NCBI GenBank assembly: GCA_035638575.1
Contig: DASQZT010000237.1
Span: 93,703 to 157,702, forward strand
Direction: 5' to 3'
From: DASQZT01 sp035638575
Lineage (GTDB): Bacteria > Acidobacteriota > Terriglobia > Bryobacterales > Bryobacteraceae
DNA length: 64,000 nt
Positions 62,730-64,000 of the stretch are shown here, piece by piece. The notes under the pieces are model-generated. The model did no database searches. It saw only the letters and a program-made list of their open reading frames with translations, and was not told the DNA's origin. The position numbers and the translations under genes are program-made. The number at the start of each line of letters is the position of its first letter. Positions within the stretch are counted from its first letter, which is position 1.

Positions 62730-63773
62730 ATGATTCTGACTCGACGCGACCTCGCGAAAGTTGCGCTGGCGTCGCTGCCGGCCTCCCGCCTCCTGGCGAA
62801 GACGAATTCCAGATTTGGCGGCGTGCAGATCGGCATCAACGCGCCCTATAGCTTTCACGGCGCGTATAACAGCGGCGACGAGTGCCTGGACGCGATGGTC
62901 AAGCTCAACCTCAGCTCGGTCGAGCTGCGCGCCCAACCCATCGAGCAGTTCATGGGAGCGCCGCCCAACCTGGTGGCCTATCCGGCCGTCCGGCCGGGCG
63001 CCAACCGCGGCGGTGGACCGGGAAGGGCTGCGGCGCCGGCCGGTGAAGGCGCGCCCAAGGCGCCGTCCAAAGGCGTCGGCGGCGGGCGCGCCCAGCGGAC
63101 GCCCGAGCAGGAAGCCGCCCGCAAGGCCGCGGCCGACGAGCTGCGCCAATGGCGCCTGGCGGCATCCATGGACAAGGTCAAAGCCTTCCGCAAGAAGTAC
63201 GAGGACGCCGGCGTCAAAATCGATATCGTCAAGGTGGACGCCATCGACACCTTCACCGACGAGGAAATCGATTACATGTTCGGCCTGGCTAAGACAGCGG
63301 GCGCGCATGCCATCTCCTGCGAGATCCCGCTGAGCCACACCAAGCGGCTGGGCACGTTCGGCGAGAAGCACAAGATGATGATCGGCTACCACGGACACAC
63401 CGACATCACCAGCCCCGAGGCTTTCGGGCGGCCGGAAAGCTGGGAGACCGCCATGAGCTATTCCAAATTCAACGGCATCAACCTGGATATCGGCCACTTC
63501 ACCGCCGGGAACAGCACTTCGCCGATTCCGTTCCTCGAGAAGTACCACGACCGCGTCACCCACATTCATCTCAAGGACAAAAAGCTGCATAACGGGCCGA
63601 ACGTCCCGTGGGGGACCGGCGACACTCCCATCAAGGAAACCCTGCAACTGATGCAGAAGGAGAAGTGGCATTTCCCCGGCGTGATCGAGATGGAGCACCC
63701 CATTCCGCAAGGCTCGGATCTGATGACCGAGCTGGCGAAGTGCGTGGAGTTCTGCAAGAACGCCCTGGCGTAA
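62730..63773 (+). CDS. Tat-exported sugar phosphate isomerase/epimerase family protein
   Basis: The protein has 347 residues. The ATG at 62730 has AAGGAG at good spacing. A twin-arginine signal (LTRRDLAKVALASLPASRLL) precedes a xylose-isomerase-like TIM barrel: VQIGINAPYSFHGAYNSGDE, LSSVELRAQPIEQFMG, HAISCEIPLSHTKRLGTF, KMMIGYHGHTDITSPEAFG and VTHIHLKDKKLHNG. The His and Asp/Glu metal ligands are in these strands, and VIEMEHPIPQG supplies the last Glu. Between residues 88 and 122 there is a Gly/Ala/Pro-rich low-complexity insert followed by a charged helix, unlike most family members. The substrate is probably a sugar or keto-acid. It is followed on the opposite strand by a MocA-type gene. 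Confidence 0.88.
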   Translation: MILTRRDLAKVALASLPASRLLAKTNSRFGGVQIGINAPYSFHGAYNSGDECLDAMVKLNLSSVELRAQPIEQFMGAPPNLVAYPAVRPGANRGGGPGRAAAPAGEGAPKAPSKGVGGGRAQRTPEQEAARKAAADELRQWRLAASMDKVKAFRKKYEDAGVKIDIVKVDAIDTFTDEEIDYMFGLAKTAGAHAISCEIPLSHTKRLGTFGEKHKMMIGYHGHTDITSPEAFGRPESWETAMSYSKFNGINLDIGHFTAGNSTSPIPFLEKYHDRVTHIHLKDKKLHNGPNVPWGTGDTPIKETLQLMQKEKWHFPGVIEMEHPIPQGSDLMTELAKCVEFCKNALA

Positions 63774-63831
63774 GAGGGGGAGGACGTGTTGCCGCGCAGG
63801 CGAGCCTGGAACTCGCCCAGATCGGCCGACG

Positions 63832-64000
63832 CTACAGTTTCATCTCCCAGCCCTTGCGCGCCGTGGGCTTGACGTACTTGTTGGCTTCGGCGCTGTTGGT
63901 GAAGCGCAGGTTCTTGCTGTCCCAGTCGAGCTTGCCGGGGACGCGGTAGGCGATGGGGATGAGCGACAGCCACTCGGCGTAGGGCGCCGTGATGCTGAAG
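63832..64000 (-). CDS. Gfo/Idh/MocA-family oxidoreductase, C-terminal fragment at window edge
   Basis: The frame is open to the right edge and ends at a TAG at 63832-63834, giving 55 residues. They read APYAEWLSLIPIAYRVPGK, then LDWDSKNLRFTNSAEANKYV and a final RKGWEMKL. This is the typical ending of exported Gfo/Idh/MocA proteins of acidobacteria and planctomycetes, where the PEANKYVxPxxRKGW phrase recurs. The start lies outside the window. It converges with the isomerase/epimerase gene. Confidence rests on the C-terminal signature only. Confidence 0.72.
   Translation of the reverse strand, partial: FSITAPYAEWLSLIPIAYRVPGKLDWDSKNLRFTNSAEANKYVKPTARKGWEMKL

Overview
This is a GC-rich (clearly above 60 percent), gene-dense chromosomal window. 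Its content points to an acidobacterium of the Solibacter/Bryobacterales type. The evidence is two very large Oar-like TonB-dependent receptors with a carboxypeptidase-regulatory N-terminal domain, a PadR regulator coupled to an ADOP-type FtsX/MacB permease, three copies of the Solibacter-type C-terminal domain (TIGR03437), and many Tat-exported sugar isomerases, oxidoreductases and hydrolases. The taxonomic call is inference from gene families. No rRNA, tRNA, CRISPR array, transposase, integrase or phage gene was seen.

Layout. (1) 1-6139, minus: an outer-membrane assembly operon of a BamA/TamA-like protein, a short SurA-like chaperone and a TamB-like protein running off the left edge. (2) 6180-7199, plus: a ThiF/MoeB adenylyltransferase. 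(3) 7255-13345, minus: a D-2-hydroxyacid dehydrogenase, then a TIR-domain protein overlapping by 4 bp an nSTAND-type ATPase with WD40 repeats; this pair is the best candidate for a conflict or defence system. (4) 13363-15131, plus: glpX and a zinc-ribbon membrane protein. (5) 15135-20623, minus: an EamA transporter, an M20 peptidase and a GH106-like rhamnosidase. (6) 21325-24257, plus: padR and the ADOP permease behind a near-leaderless promoter with an inverted repeat. (7) 24692-29603: a lipoprotein with a TonB-C-like end, a J-domain/winged-helix protein, a pseudokinase with coiled coil, a small secreted protein and a Tat multicopper oxidase.

(8) 29714-30213: a decayed TonB-receptor fragment. 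(9) 30301-33486, minus: GH16 glucanase, Gfo/Idh/MocA protein and PIG-L deacetylase. (10) 33633-35501, plus: a small Tat-exported zincin-like protein and an oxalate-decarboxylase-like bicupin. (11) 35513-41571, minus: an operon of TonB receptor, ThuA protein, sugar isomerase/epimerase and amidohydrolase, with a DUF362 protein upstream. (12) 42903-50050, plus: a tightly coupled operon of TonB receptor, cyclase-family hydrolase, acyl-CoA synthetase and CoA-transferase, which reads as an uptake-plus-CoA-activation pathway for an unknown acid. (13) 50051-57690, minus: secreted proteins (GH5-like, PHP-domain propeller, DUF4185) and a broken third TIGR03437 copy. (14) 57840-61391, minus: S9 peptidase, YkgJ cysteine-cluster protein and YncE-like propeller. 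(15) 61508-63773, plus: a class C beta-lactamase-fold hydrolase and a second isomerase/epimerase. (16) The right edge holds the C-terminus of another Gfo/Idh/MocA gene.

Taken together the window describes a soil heterotroph with extensive outer-membrane import and periplasmic carbohydrate and organic-acid processing. Start codons were moved from the longest open frame wherever a Shine-Dalgarno site, signal peptide or gene overlap supported a better one. Long open frames lying antisense to real genes were discarded as GC-driven shadows.
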